A stretch of 64,000 nucleotides of DNA from Loripinus fragilis. Taxonomy: Eukaryota; Mollusca; Bivalvia; Lucinida; Lucinidae. A program made the translations under genes and the position numbers. How positions within the stretch are numbered: position 1 is the stretch's first letter; each line of letters starts with the position of its first letter. A model generated the notes under the pieces. The model was given only the letters and a program-made list of their open reading frames with translations, searched no databases and had not been told where the DNA came from. Below, one piece after another: positions 11,301-22,959 of this stretch. The DNA lies in NCBI GenBank assembly GCA_964019695.1, contig OZ026517.1:50275672-50339671 (forward strand), given 5' to 3'.

Positions 11301-13300
11301 CAGAAGCAGACAATGACAAACGTTTAACATGAGTGTCAAATCGATGAGAAATAGTTTGGACCATTTCATTTATTGTATTTTCTTGTAAAAATGTAAAAAT
11401 ATCTTTTCTATTTGTGGCTCTATATTTAGCATTATATGCACAGTATTAGGAAATGTGTCCAAAAGGTCATTGATAACATCTGTAACAACAGTCCATGGGC
11501 TTGATAATCAGAAATGAATAGAATTTCTAGTGTTTTGGCTCCAAAGACTTATAAGTACACATTAAGTGTCCTGATCTTTAACTTAATGACATCTTGAAGA
11601 TATATGAGCAAGACAGACTAAGATAATGAAAAATATCCACACGCTGTAATCGCTTTCATGTGTTTTACTTAAATGGTAATAACAAAATTCGCTTCTCTGT
11701 AAAACTGGGAGTAGGGCTGTGTATTAGCTCCTATAAGACAATATATTTAAGATAGAAAAGCAAACTTGGTTTTTCCTATTCATCAATTGAGTATATGTTT
11801 ATAAAATCTAATAAAACAGTTTGAAACCAAGTCATAGTAGTTGTTTAACAACATGACGATAGCAACAATTATAGCTTTTAAATTATAATTAGGTTCATGT
11901 AACGCACATAACACCACAGTTAGCCGTATTAATGTTAAACAGCTTCCATATGTAGTAAAGACATCCAGTATAAAGACTATAAGAATGTCAATTTATTAGA
12001 TAATTTTAATGTCTCCTTTTGGTAGCTCAAACATTCAAATTTCTTATTCTCAAATTGATATAGTAACATATGTAATAAGCTGTTACAGGCTAACGCCCCG
12101 ACTTACAGAGTGCAAACATTTTTTATTAAATGCACCTTGAATGGTTACATACGATATAATTTGTCTGCAGAATTCCAAAGGGGATTAGGATGGAGCAGGC
12201 CCTTACTCAGCTTGATGTCAAAATACAGTTTGATGATTTTACTTATTACGCTAACATATGTAACGTTCTCTAATCTTTAAAACTTGATGACAACTAGCAG
12301 ATCTATAAGTCTTTATCATAGGAGCCAGTTTAAAATCCCTGAACAATGTAAGATATCCAACAGCTGCAAGTTTTTTCGCAATTCTAGCTCAAACTTTCAA
12401 ACTACATTTCCTTTATTTGATATAGTAACGCATGTAACACGCAGTTTCAAACTAACGCCCCAACATAGAGAGTGCAAACATCCCTTATTCGATGCAGCTT
12501 GAGTTGTACTATAAGAAGGAATATGTCTGCAAAATTCCCTCGAGGAGATTAAAACATTTTAGGCATATCTTACGTAAAGACAATGAGCTTGCCCATTTAT
12601 TACATCAGGTAACATATGCTACAGCCTCTGATATTAAAAATTTTGCAACAAACTTGCAGATTTATGAGTCTTTTCATATAAGCAAATAAATCCCAAACAA
12701 TGAAACACATTCATCAACTGCAAATATTTTTTAACTATTTTTACTTTAGTTTTAATACCAAATATTTCACCTTAAAACTGGGTAGGGGTAGGGTTGTTTA
12801 ATTGCTTATTTCAGAAAAAATATTTAAGCTAGGGAAACAAACTTTAATTTTTCTGTTAGCCAATTGCATGAGCTAGTCCGACATGGTTAAAAACATTTTG
12901 CAAAACACACAGAGAGATTGTGAATGTAGATGATGTTAGCCACATTTGCAAATTTTAATGGGTTATCTGATTTATGTAACACATATGACACCTAAGAAAG
13001 CCGCAATTTTGTTCAAATGGCTGTCATAAGTAGTTAAGATATCCAGTATTCAGACTATATGAATGATTTTTAAAAATGAATATTTTAATATCTTTAATTT
13101 GTAGCCCAAACTTTCAATTTTCTTTTTCTTAGTTTGATTAAGTAACGTATGTTACAGGCTCTTACAGACTAACGCCCCGGAGCACAGAGTGCAAACATCT
13201 CTTAAAAGACTCGGCTTTCAGTTCTCTACAGGAAAGGATATGTCTGCAAAATTCCCTAGGGGGGGGGGGAGCAAACCCATTCTCAGCCATTCGTCTATTA
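8305..13300. mobile_element. ~5-kb ancient foldback / long inverted-repeat locus
   Basis: The two ends are inverted copies. On the left, poly-C then AGGGAATTTTGCAGACATAT (from 8336); on the right its reverse complement then poly-G (13235-13270). Similarity continues inward on both arms for roughly 1 kb or more: for example CAAAGTTTGCTTTTCTATCT near 8763 and its inverted counterpart near 11760 and 12840. Each arm also contains internal repeats of the unit (plus orientation at about 8350 and 9450; minus at about 12180, 12530 and 13250). Palindromic TAACRTATGTTA-type motifs recur along the arms at about 14 sites. The centre contains a broken ORF. This is best read as a decayed large transposon with complex repeated ends. 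Confidence 0.75.
9958..10560 (-). pseudogene. Broken ORF of a repeated 'EADTR'-type uncharacterised family
   Basis: Minus-strand translation gives conserved-looking pieces in two frames with stops and frameshifts. First comes ANIIDGNVRLHILSLIP followed by DNFQGL...GLPKPSRVNTVT (about 10435-10290). Then comes NDAKKQPIKFLF and GRDIDFATSEQSYHLTSTDA (about 10190-10040). From memory, these resemble the widely repeated invertebrate proteins with motifs like VIDGNALLHSL, LTSTDG and EEADTR. I cannot run a search to confirm this. It sits between the foldback arms, so it may be the remnant of the element's own protein. No intact frame remains. Confidence 0.55.
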
Positions 13301-13795
13301 TTTTATATTGGAAAAACATGAAAATGACTTCCAGAAAATCCTGAATACGCTGAGATGCGACATTGTGACATAATTTTAACATTACAATGACATCTCGGAT
13401 CAACATGCGGTCAGAGTGCAGCTGACATGCGGCTGTTCATTTTTATCTTTCCCATTGGCTGGTAAGAGTATTTGAGATAGAATTATCTCGCAAGGGTAAA
13501 AATAATGAAAATCACGATCTGGTGTGTGAGAAAGTTTTGTATAAGCTAACAAAAAGCTTTATTACTGATCTAGCGCACAACTGGAATGGAAGCCCAGTTT
13601 AACAGTGAACTTTCCATGTTCTCTAGCTGCTTGAAATAGAAATCAGAAGTAGAACCCAAAGGTACACAGTACCTTCGCCCAACCAATCCCTTATTACTGG
13701 GAATATAAGAGTGACAATAACGAGCCTTACAAAGAGGGACAATATTATTTTCAATAAAGTGCCTTAACTCTTTCCTTGCTAGTGGCGACTTTTTT
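13301..13795. other. Intergenic, nothing recognised
   Basis: Unique-looking AT-rich sequence between the foldback locus and a Pal-B copy; no exon or repeat was identified. Confidence 0.4.
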
Positions 13796-13952
13796 GTTGT
13801 CTGCTAAGTGATAAACTTTGCAAACGGTTTGGACCCAGATCAGGACCGACAGAATGTTGGTCCTGATCTGGATCCAAAGAGTTTGACACTCTGAAAGTGT
13901 TCTTGAAAGAATTTTTTTTAAAGTTAATTTTGAAAAACAGTCAGCAGACGAC
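13796..13952. mobile_element. Pal-B MITE
   Basis: Ends GTTGTCTGCTAA (13796) and TCAGCAGACGAC (13941-13952), with the internal GGACCCAGATCAGGACC palindrome around 13830-13880. Confidence 0.75.
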
Positions 13953-14560
13953 ACCAAAACTCAAAAGCATGAAAAATTACCCATCTTCCAAAGAGTTACG
14001 AGTGACAATAGGAGCCTTACAAATAGCAGCAATATTATTTTCAGTAAAGTGCCATAATGAAATAGAAGCCATTCCCAGTCATCATATTGCTGAGATGCCA
14101 AATACAGAATTCTTTTATGGTTTCAACAATGTTAACCCTTGCCATGCTGGATATTTTAATGCACTACACTCCTTCCCAAACTTTATCCATTAAACTTGCA
14201 GGATGTCCAGTTTTTAGAATATTTTTTCAACCAGTGGAAAACAGTGTGTAGCCTTATCAGCTTGCTTCTGTGAGCCAGCTGATCTGGCTCTACACTGTTT
14301 ACAAAACAGGATATACCCTGGTTTAGCATAGCAAGGAACGAATACATGTCCATACTTTCTACCACTGACACAAATTAAAATGGGCCCATGTACAGCTGTC
14401 TAGTGAGCTTATAGGTCTATTTTTTTTATCCGAGACTTCACCTTCTTCCATACTTTATGTATGTGAGCTGAGAAGACTCTTTCAGGACTGCACAAGCTCA
14501 TCCTAGCCAAAACTATTAAGTTAGTATCAAAATCTCAAGTGATGGCCCAAATGTCAACTA

Positions 14561-14745
14561 CAGTAAAACCTGTGTAAAACCGCCACTCAAAAATAGATAA
14601 AACAAAAATCTTAATGACAAATGGTAGCTTAATGAAGGTCGAAAGTAGCATTCTGCAACACTTTTGACCTGCATTAAGCGATAATTGGTCTTGAAAAACA
14701 ATTTCGGTCTTTTTGAGAACGGCCCGTATTACACAGGTTTTACTG
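14561..14745. mobile_element. Tc1/mariner-type MITE (CAGTAAAACCTGTGTAAA)
   Basis: Terminal inverted repeats CAGTAAAACCTGTGTAAA and its complement end in TTTTACTG, with TA at both flanks (14559-14560 and 14746-14747). The centre contains CTTAATGAAGGTCGAAAG and its near inverse, so the element can fold. Same family as 25902 and 62969. Confidence 0.8.
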
Positions 14746-15702
14746 TACAGTATTGCAATAATATTCTTTTAGTGGTGGGACATGTAGTTAGCCCAATTCC
14801 ACTTGTCCACAGATGTTTCAAATTGTCCCAAAACAGACTTAGATTAACCAGTAATGCACTGAACACTTTTGAAAACAATATAAACTAAATTGCCCAGAGA
14901 GGGCACATGTACTTTGTGTTGACAAGATAAGGATGAAAACTCTCAAAAAAAACACCAGGAGCAATGCTAGGTTTTTAGCAGAAATCAGAAAAATGTATCA
15001 AGCAGACAATACTTTATGGCCCTTGAGCACATTGTTTACCAGTATGTTACAAAGGCCTGTTAACATAATGAATTCTCTGGCATGGTTTGTCAGCCACTTG
15101 AGAAACATACCTGTCATTCATTCTAGACAATGCTCAAGCCTAAAAGCTCAAACCTTTGCATGCAGGATGTTTTTACTTGTTGTTGTTTTTCCATCTTCTG
15201 ATATTTTTAAAAATCAACTTTTTAAAAAAAAAATTGATCAGGAATACCATCAGAGTGTCAAACTGTCAACTGTCTGGAAAGTTTATCAGCAGGGGATGAC
15301 CACACTAGCAGGCAAAAAGTTTAGCTCTTTTTATGACAATAACAATTTTATAAGGATAACACCACCAGTGGGGTTGTAGGATATCATGCAAATGAGGGAA
15401 AAAGCGACAAATGTGTTAAAAAAAATCTTTACATTGTGAAAATGTGAAGAGGAAAAAATCTCGGAAACATAAAAGGGTGATCAAACACACAATCAAACTT
15501 AACTTTTTCTACAAGTCTAGATTTCATGTTTTTTTTTGTATGTTTTTAATTTTGACCCAAAACTTATCCAATAATTAAATATCAAACATTATCATTTTAT
15601 TCTTAAACTAAATCTTTGTTTTTGCATTATTGTATTCGGAACAGTCTAAACACTGTGAAGTTTTGGCCATTCTGAGGGCAATAAAGTAAAAGAAAAATGC
15701 CA
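14746..15702. other. Intergenic; contains a decayed Pal-B relic
   Basis: Sequence around 15195-15305 (CATCTTCTGAT...TCAGCAGGGGATGAC) resembles a degenerate Pal-B without its internal palindrome. The 148-codon plus frame at 14933 overlaps it and is not a gene. Nothing else was recognised. Confidence 0.4.
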
Positions 15703-15890
15703 CAGGTTTAGATAAAACACAAATTTGCAGCGTAAAATTGTAAATATTTTCATACCCATAATTCTTTGCATATGTTTTGGGAACTCAAAAGAACCATCTC
15801 ATTGAGATGGTTCTTTTGAGTACCCACAACATATGTTTTGGTTGAGAAATAAGATTTTTTTTTTGGTACGCACTCTTATCTAAAGGCCTG
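15703..15890 (+). mobile_element. Pal-A MITE
   Basis: Ends CAGGTTTAGATAAA and TCTAAAGGCCTG. The core is a strong palindrome, GGGAACTCAAAAGAACCATC with its complement ending in TTCTTTTGAGTACCC, followed by CACAACATATGTTTTGGTTG. This ~190-bp family has about ten copies in the window and no ORF. The copy at 30681 shows that it inserts at TA. Confidence 0.85.
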
Positions 15891-15913
15891 TTTTATACTA
15901 GTGACAGACTCCT

Positions 15914-16125
15914 CATGTGTACTTTGGCAAACAGTGGAGACCCAGATGAAATGCCCCATCATGCGGCATTCCATCAAGTTCTACAATATTTGCTAAGACA
16001 AAAAACAATCTTCAGGGAATGAAATGGAATTTTTATTTGAAAATTACGAATAACCCCTTGATATACACAATGGACCATCTCAATGTTATTGTATCAAACC
16101 AGAAGGAAGAATCCATTAGTGGGTA
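15914..16125 (+). mobile_element. Pal-D repeat
   Basis: Starts with GGCAAACAGTGGAGACCC and a palindrome around ATGCGGCATT, then a conserved tail with AATAACCCCTTGATATA, AATGGACCATCTCAATG and ATCAAACCAGAAGGA. Copies at 38321 and 61548 share palindrome and tail. Confidence 0.75.
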
Positions 16126-16177
16126 AAGAGTTAAACTTCAATGAGCTCTCTAGAAGCGCCCTCCATCATCTACGTAC

Positions 16178-16349
16178 CTCTGCCTCCAGTTTCTTCTAGC
16201 GCTGCCTGACCGCCGAGATCGTCGTGTCTTCTCCTTCATGCTTTCCTGGTATTTCTTCATTTTCACCCATTTTCTCCCCGCGGTATCAAAGGTACAGCAT
16301 AGTGTAATGAACAACAAGAGTATCATACAGGCCTGGAATATATTGATGC
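16178..16349 (-). CDS. Diacylglycerol lipase (DAGLA-like), coding exon 4
   Basis: This 172-nt exon lies between a TGTATTTTCAG acceptor and a GTACGT donor. It enters two bases into a codon pattern that matches the phase of exon 3 and leaves two bases over. The translation GINIFQACMILLLFITLCCT forms the fourth transmembrane helix of the N-terminal domain, followed by FDTAGRKWVKMKKY, which aligns with the FDPTGRTFVKL stretch of vertebrate DAGLA. After that comes a basic cytosolic segment ending RRSGSARRNWRQ. The family's later parts (catalytic serine hydrolase domain, tail) are not found to the left, so the gene probably continues beyond the window or across another large intron. An open frame runs on past the donor to a stop (RYVDDGGRF), but that is intronic read-through. 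Confidence 0.93.
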
Positions 16350-16432
16350 CTGAAAATACAGATAAATTCTTAGCCTTTAATACATAAAATAATTGTGAAA
16401 AGATATCCACTGAAAGCTTTTATGGTGTCAAA

Positions 16433-16917
16433 GGCGCACTTCGAATCGAACTATAGTCCCTACTATAGTAACTAAAGTTTGATTCGAACACCTATAGTCG
16501 CTACTAGGGTGACGTCACAAGCCTGTTAGAGATCAACGGCGGGTCGGAGCACCGTTATTCTAGTAGATAGACTGGTTCCCTACTCTAGGTCTATCTAGCA
16601 TGATGGGTTGAAGATATAGCACGATGGGTTCAAGATCAGTCAGTAGCCTCAAAATTGTATGTTTTTGTAAAATAAACCTAGCTGAGCATAATTTTTGGTC
16701 CCACTTATTCGTAATTGATTATTAGAAAGCTCTGTGCAGTTTATAACATCCTTTTTGTCTACGATGAAGAATTGAAGTGGAGCATACAGGGCTATTATTT
16801 TTGTTTACCTGCCAACCAACTAAAAGTTCCAACTTTAGCCGTTCGGGTGTAAAGGTTCGTGTGCGTCTATTACGTAAGAACTATAGTAGGAACTTTAGTT
16901 CGATTTCGAAGTGCGCC
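16433..16917. mobile_element. MITE-G, 485 bp with ~39-bp terminal inverted repeats
   Basis: The left end GGCGCACTTCGAATCGAACT and right end AGTTCGATTTCGAAGTGCGCC are inverted copies, extending to TACTATAG. AAA flanks both ends and could be a 3-bp target duplication. The interior holds a GGTTCCCTACTCTAGGTC motif that also occurs near 48490-48590. It lies just upstream, in gene direction, of DAGL exon 4. Confidence 0.85.
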
Positions 16918-17297
16918 AAAGTCACTAACGCAGGAAATGCAGGTTAAGGTCACCAGATTGCAGTGCATGCTGAACAATAAACTTGGGATAGTCCATTGTA
17001 CATATCGATGGGTGTCAGGTTATAATTTTCAAAAAGAATTTATTGGGTTCTTTTGTTTGAAGATCTTGCTTACCTTTACAAGCAGTGTAGACCCTGGGTC
17101 TTCACTGATTGCAAAAGTACTTGTTTAGGGGTTTTCCGAATACAAAGGGATAATCCAGTGTGTTATTTCTCTGACCAGACCCTCTTGTCTAAGCATACAG
17201 TCTATTCCAACAATCTTTTGTGAAGTATCCAGAAAACATTCCAATACTCCACTTTAATATATATATACAGTTTAGGCCATTTTCTCAAGTGCTACCA

Positions 17298-17491
17298 CAG
17301 GTTTAGATAAACAAAATTTTAGAGCCTAAAATTGTAAATATTTCTTACCGACCAGTTTTAACATATGTTTTGGGTGTTCAAAAGAACTGTCTCATTGAGA
17401 CGGTTCTTTTGAGTACCCACAACATATGTTTTGGTTGAGAAATAAGAAAATTATTTGTTTGGGAATGCGCTCTTTTAAAACTAAAGGCCAG
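17298..17491 (+). mobile_element. Pal-A MITE
   Basis: CAGGTTTAGATAAAC start, AAAAGAACTGTCTCATTGAG palindrome core, and CTAAAGGCCAG end. In DAGL intron 4 by position to the right of exon 4 (intron 3 in gene order). Confidence 0.85.
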
Positions 17492-18555
17492 TGCTACATC
17501 GATGCTTAAACTAGAAATAGCATTAAACTAGAAATAGTACTCAATCCATAATAGAATGCTCATTCAGGATATATGGAGCCGCCAGGAATTCTGTATATGC
17601 GACATTTGACCACCCGCTAAGACCTTCACCTTGAATTGGGATGACTGAAACCTTTGCTCTGCAGTTGTCTAATTCACCTTTCCGAAAAGAGCATGCCTAC
17701 TTTAAACAGGTATGCATCGATCCAGGAACTATGAGGTTAACCTCGAATAATTGTGGAAGATTGAACACATGCAATTTTGTTTGTGCGACTAAGTTCTGTG
17801 CTAAGTTACTGTATCATTGCGGTTATACACCATGGCCACCAATCCAGCCCCTTCATGGCATATACCAGTTGGATTAAACTTCATATTTCGTAATTTTGAG
17901 AGCAAAATTTAGAAATCGGGCAATGCTAGTAGATGAAACACTTATTAAACTTTCCAACACCGTTATTGGTTTGAAGAGGAAATTCTGCTGGTTTGTAATG
18001 AAGAAAAATGTTATTGCCAGGGCACACTGTTAAAGGTATGTCGAAGGTAGACATCAATGCCATCAAATAGCATTTTCGGATTTCTAAAATTTCGTATTGG
18101 TTAGAAAAAATAACGATCTATCTGAATTTAAGGTCCAACACAATTATGGTAAACTGGTCCCTCTTCCTAACATTACAGTATTGAGGAGCTGGATTGGTGA
18201 CCGTCTCCACTATTAGATGACTTTTGAGTGATATTCTGGTTGTGGTTCGAAAAATTCTATTGAGGTGGGCATAAGTTGTGGAATAGGAAAGGATGGACAC
18301 ATTCTAATTTCAATTGTCCTCTGTTCTGGCTAACTATTCAGGGAAAACTATGGTAGTTTCTATTCTCTAGTAAGACTTGATTGATTGGCATAAGATCTCT
18401 GTTGGGTTACGGTTGACGGATTATGTCAATAAACATTTTTGTATTGGTTTATCTAAAAGACAATAAGAATTCTATCTGAGAAGCTGAGAATACAATGTCA
18501 TTATCAGTGGATTGGATATAACTTAACTCTTTGAGTGCCAGAACCAAATTACTCC
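17492..18555. other. DAGL intron 3, unique-looking
   Basis: No exon, SINE or inverted repeat was recognised. Short open frames here (17641-17877 plus, 18300-18118 minus) lack splice context or any family resemblance. Confidence 0.4.
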
Positions 18556-18945
18556 TACAGGAAAGGCATACACAAACAAAATAGTTCCTTATCAGACTGC
18601 TCTTAAAGGAGCAGTCTGACCAGGCACTATTTGTTTGCTAGATAAGCAGTCCGATCAGGCACTATTTGTTTGCTAGAAGAGCAGTCTGATCAGGCACTAT
18701 TTGTTTGCTGGATAAGCAGTCTGATCAGGCACTATTTGTTTGCTAGAGGAGCAGTCTGATCAGGCAGAGGAGCAATCTGACCAGGTACTATTTGTTAGGC
18801 ACTATTTGTTTGCTAGAGGAGCAGTCTGACCTGCTAGAGGAGCAATCTTACCAGGCACTTTTTGTTTGCTAGAGTAGCAATCTGATCAGGTACTATTTGT
18901 TTGCTAGAGGAGCAGTCTTATCAGGCACTAAAATACATGCTGACA
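18556..18945. repeat. Tandem array of half-palindromes (~35 bp)
   Basis: About ten irregular copies of GCAGTCTGATCAGGCACTAT followed by TTGTTTGCTAGAG. The leftmost copy still forms a full palindrome (CAGACTGCTC/GAGCAGTCTG), so the array looks like local amplification of one of the hairpin elements. Confidence 0.85.
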
Positions 18946-19734
18946 ACTGTCCAAAATGCTAGGATAAAAATTGGGGAGGAATGTTGTACATAAAATAATT
19001 AGCATGACAAGTGAGGGTAAATAAATACCCTAAAATGCATTCTTGATTCACCATATGTCACTGTTGTCTAACGCCTCCGAATGTGCTCTGAGTGGTACTG
19101 TACGCCCCAAAAGGAAGTATGATTAGAATGAGTTTCAAAATGGCGGATGCAATACAAACGTTTGATGCCAGCAGGTAATATTGAGCTTTTTAACCACTTA
19201 TTTTTACCCTCAGCAATAATTGCAGTTAGCAACATTAAACTTAGATGTTTGTTACGTAAATATGGGATTTCCCAGTCAGATCTGCTCATCATATGATTCA
19301 CTGCCCTTCATAATTTGCGTGCTCATTTTGACATAAATTTGTTGAATCGAGACACGATGATTGAAAAATGCATTTTTGCATCTATGACACGTTATGCAGT
19401 GCGATAAAGCGCTTTAAATCACTTTGATATGATTATCTTAACAATCACCAAAGTATGGGACCACACATGTAGACTTTTCTAATGAATTTAAAGCATAGGC
19501 GAAATCATCATAACTCGGATTGGTTTTTTGTTATTTAGGTTAAACTACGGATTAGCTGAGCAAGGAGTACGGATTCAAAGGTGAAGGAAACGGAGTGGTT
19601 TAAGTTAAAAGGAGCAATTGTCCAGCATTAAAGTAACTTTGCATCAAAAATTTGGGTCGCTAATATTTGGGAGATCACTGAATTCACACCAGGTGCTACC
19701 AATCTCAACTTAAGGGTCATTATGCCTATTAGTA

Positions 19735-19840
19735 GTCACATGATCAATGACTGCTTATCATGACGTCACGATTTCGATATTCGTGACGTCATATCTTTGT
19801 TCTTGACTCGTTCACGTAGTCATTGATCTTAGTGACGTAG
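19735..19840. promoter_or_regulatory. Palindrome with paired CRE-like TGACGTCA sites
   Basis: TGACGTCA occurs at 19761-19768 and 19784-19791 in mirror arrangement around CGATTTCGATATTCG. A weaker inverted pair, GATCAATGACT / AGTCATTGATC, surrounds them. TGACGTCA is the CREB/ATF consensus; activity here is unproven, and it may just be a MITE. Confidence 0.4.
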
Positions 19841-20685
19841 ATTTGACAAAATATATTCTTCATAGGAATAATTTAATGTTCAAACTCGTTTTTATCCCCA
19901 TGCTTTTAAAAAAAAAACAGGTCAGAACTCTAGCCTATGTGTTTCCACAAGTTCGTTAGCACAATGCTAGACTACTGCTTCAACCAAGGAAGACCCGTCC
20001 CTACATAACTGAAAGAGTGTTAAGCAAATCAAACAAACAAAACAGACGACTCAAGAAGCAGGTTACCCTTAGTGCAATACTAAAAGGTTACCTGCTTCCA
20101 AATCAACTTATCACAGTTAACGATCTGTCAGATCGATCCCCAGTCTGTCATGAACAACGAGATAATGACGTTGCTCATCGACGACGATTTTCGGTTATAA
20201 TGTCAGTGTGCCGCGACCCCTCGCACAATTGCATATAAAGCGCTCGCGGCACACCCAGTTTTGTGCACCCACTGAGGCTTTAATGGAGGAGTTATGGCTG
20301 TATCCTGTCAATGTCCTACGTCTATTCGTATTGAGTAAAGATGTGGGGCATTATTAGTTTGAATTTTGGAAAGTTTCTAAAGTAGGTATCAATCTTGTAG
20401 GAGTCGACGTGACAATTCCGTCTGCACAGTGTCACCCCCAATGTTCCTGAAAGTATAAGTTATTCTGCCTGGAAGGGCTAGGAGGTTTATTATTGTTTGC
20501 TTATGTTTGCCGCTTTTAAAATAGTGAGCTAAGACGTTGCTCATAAATTATTCGGTTATGATGTCGGTGTGCCGCGGTCCCTTCGCACTAGGCATATACG
20601 GTAGCAACTGTTTTTATACTCGAGGCACATCTCAAATTTCACTTAAAAAGGGTTTAATAAATTAGACATGTACTAAATCTCTAAT

Positions 20686-20893
20686 GGGAGCGCAGTGGCT
20701 CAGTGGTAGAGTGCTTGACTCGAGACCGAAGGGCCGCGGGTTCGAGCCTCACCGGCGTCACTGCGTTGTGCCCTTGAGCAAGAACATTAATCCTAGCTTA
20801 GTACTGGTTCAACCCAGGAAGACACGTTCCTTTATAACTGAAAGATTGTTGATGGGACGTAAAGAATCAAATCAAATCAAACAAACAAATGTA
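20686..20893 (+). mobile_element. SINE-A, near full length, tRNA-derived
   Basis: The head GGGAGCGCAGTGGCTCAGTG followed by GTAGAGTGC resembles a tRNA 5' half with an A box (TGGCTCAGTGG), and GGTTCGAGCC is a good B box. The body contains CCTTGAGCAAGAAC and GTACTGGTTCAACCCAGGAA, and the tail is AATCAAATCAAATCAAAC. The 87-codon frame across it is not a gene. Confidence 0.9.
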
Positions 20894-21535
20894 ATAAATC
20901 TCCTGCTAAAATTATTGATGATTATAATAAAAATCAACGCACCTTGATTAATTTGTTAAGTTGTATTGTGGCTAGAACTGCTACCTGCAAAACTGGACCG
21001 TTTCAAAGTTATAAAAACTATGAATTCAAGGCTATCTCCCTTCAACCAATAATGGGTAAGTCGGTGCGTGTACTTGTTTGAAAAAGCCGGTATTCAAGTA
21101 CTGCCGGTATTCCAGTACTGCCGGTACACTTGATGAAACGAAATCAAGTAAAGCCGAAATACTTGCAAGTAAGTGCCAAATTATGCAGTTCTCCTTTGAA
21201 TATATAAATAAGACATCTAAACTAAATCTGCAAACGCATTCTAAAGCGAACGGTAAGCAAGTAAGACTTTTCGAAAAAAAATCTCTAGGTATTTCCTCGC
21301 ATCATCACAGTCCGTTATGCTATCTTCTCCTTTACCATTGAATGAAATCCAACCAAATTTGGTGTGTGAGCTACTCACATAAATATGGTTTGCAACAGCC
21401 AAAAAAAATTTCGCCCCACCCCCCTAGGTCGGGGTTAAAAGGTCAAATAGAAAATAAATTTAAATAACAAAGTCAATTTCAAAGATTTTTTTATATTTTT
21501 TGTATAAATTCTTCCAAATACAAGATATGAAACAT

Positions 21536-21838
21536 CATGCGCGGATCCAGAAAGTTTTGTCAGAGGGGGCCCAACTCTGATAAGTTTTTGTTTGTTTTGT
21601 TTTTTCGAGGGGAGCGAGGCTCCAAAAAACACCATAAGCGGGCAATTATGGGCCTACCAGGGAAATGCCATTGGAATGGCGTTTCGCTGGCATGACCAAA
21701 TGGCCCACATCGAATGCTGGCTTTGTAGCTTTGTGATTTTCAGGAGACCCAGACCAGTAATACTAGGAAAACCTATATTTTTGTGATTTTCAGGGGGTCA
21801 GGACCCCCTGCCCCCCCCCCCCTCTGGATCGGCACATG
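21536..21838. mobile_element. MITE-F
   Basis: Inverted ends CATGCGCGGATCCAG (21536-21550) and CTGGATCGGCACATG (21824-21838), with G-rich runs inside the left and C-rich runs inside the right end. The copy at 37802 has the same ends. Confidence 0.8.
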
Positions 21839-21875
21839 AACATATCGAACGTGATTTTTTATTCTGACGCTAGGT

Positions 21876-22075
21876 TGGTTTGTTTGTTTGATTTGAATCT
21901 TTATTTCCCATCAAAAATCTTTCAGTTAAACAGGGATGGGTCTTCCTATGTTGAACCAGTGCTAAGCTATGATAAATGTGTCTTGATCAAGGACCACAAC
22001 ACAGTGACGCCGGTGAGGCTCGAACCCGCGGCCCCTCGGTCTTTAGTCAAGCACTCTACACCTGCGCTCCTTTTC
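21876..22075 (-). mobile_element. SINE-A copy
   Basis: Minus-strand SINE-A. The TTTGTTTGTTTGATTTGAAT tail is at the left, and GGCTCGAACCCGCGGCCCC is the complement of the B box region. The head is cut off near 22075, after CAAGCACTCTACA, so it is 5' truncated. Confidence 0.85.
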
Positions 22076-22436
22076 TGATGCTTGGGGTGGGGCTTGGGGC
22101 TCCGGGTTACCCAGGGGTCAAAAAAATATTTTTTTCCAACATGGTCATGTGGCATATCAAATTGACGGGGATAATGAGTAGAACAGAATAAAAGTAAAAT
22201 TTTCACACTCTGGTCAAACTGGTGTCCATGGGGTGAGTTCAAAAGGTCAAATATTATTAAATTTAATTTATACCAAATTTTGTGTGTTTTCTCACAAAAA
22301 AGATATAAAACATATCTACCGGACTATTCATTCTGTGGCCTGCGTCATGCACAAGTGGTTGACCTGGGGATGCTGGGGGTCAAAGAATTGGGCGAAGAGA
22401 TTTGCGATGATGCCCAATCGACTGCACAGTCTAGTA

Positions 22437-22449
22437 ATAATGATAATAC

Positions 22450-22482
<33 letters not shown>

Positions 22483-22509
22483 CAATAATAATAATTATTA
22501 TTATTATTA

Positions 22510-22586
<77 letters not shown>
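22437..22586. repeat. (AAT)n joined to (ATT)n, self-complementary microsatellite
   Basis: About 58 bp of AAT-type repeats pass directly into about 90 bp of TTA repeats, so the block can form a hairpin. Long isoleucine/asparagine/tyrosine open frames on both strands here are artefacts of this repeat. Confidence 0.95.
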
Positions 22587-22865
22587 ACGTACAGTAGTGG
22601 CTTAGACACAGATGTAGAAAACTCTATACCATTTTTTATTGTCAATGTAAACAGTCTGAAATTTCCTCTTACCCTTATGCATATAAACTCCCTATGTTAG
22701 GAAGAGGAGCAGTCCAACTTCCACAAAGCACGTAAGATACAAAAAAAGGAATGGGAATTCCATGCCCCTACCCACATCAACTCAACCAAGACATATACAG
22801 TCATGTAAGCAGATTTTAGTCAATGTGCGACAAGTACCCAAATCTCGAACAGTAGACCAAATACT

Positions 22866-22866
<1 letters not shown>

Positions 22867-22902
<36 letters not shown>
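22867..22902. repeat. Poly-C tract (~36 bp)
   Basis: An uninterrupted C run followed by CACAAACACAAACACACACAC. It produces spurious proline/glycine frames. Confidence 0.95.
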
Positions 22903-22959
22903 ACAAACACAAACACACACACACGAATCTTCGCTGCATTGATTTCTTAATCTGTGCTG

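Noticed and set aside
20684..20947. tRNA gene or small protein at 20686
   Set aside because: The tRNA-like head with A and B boxes continues into a SINE body and AATCAA tail shared by eight other copies; no complete cloverleaf.
22233..22700. Long frames rich in Ile, Asn or Tyr on both strands
   Set aside because: Translation of the AAT/ATT microsatellite in different frames.
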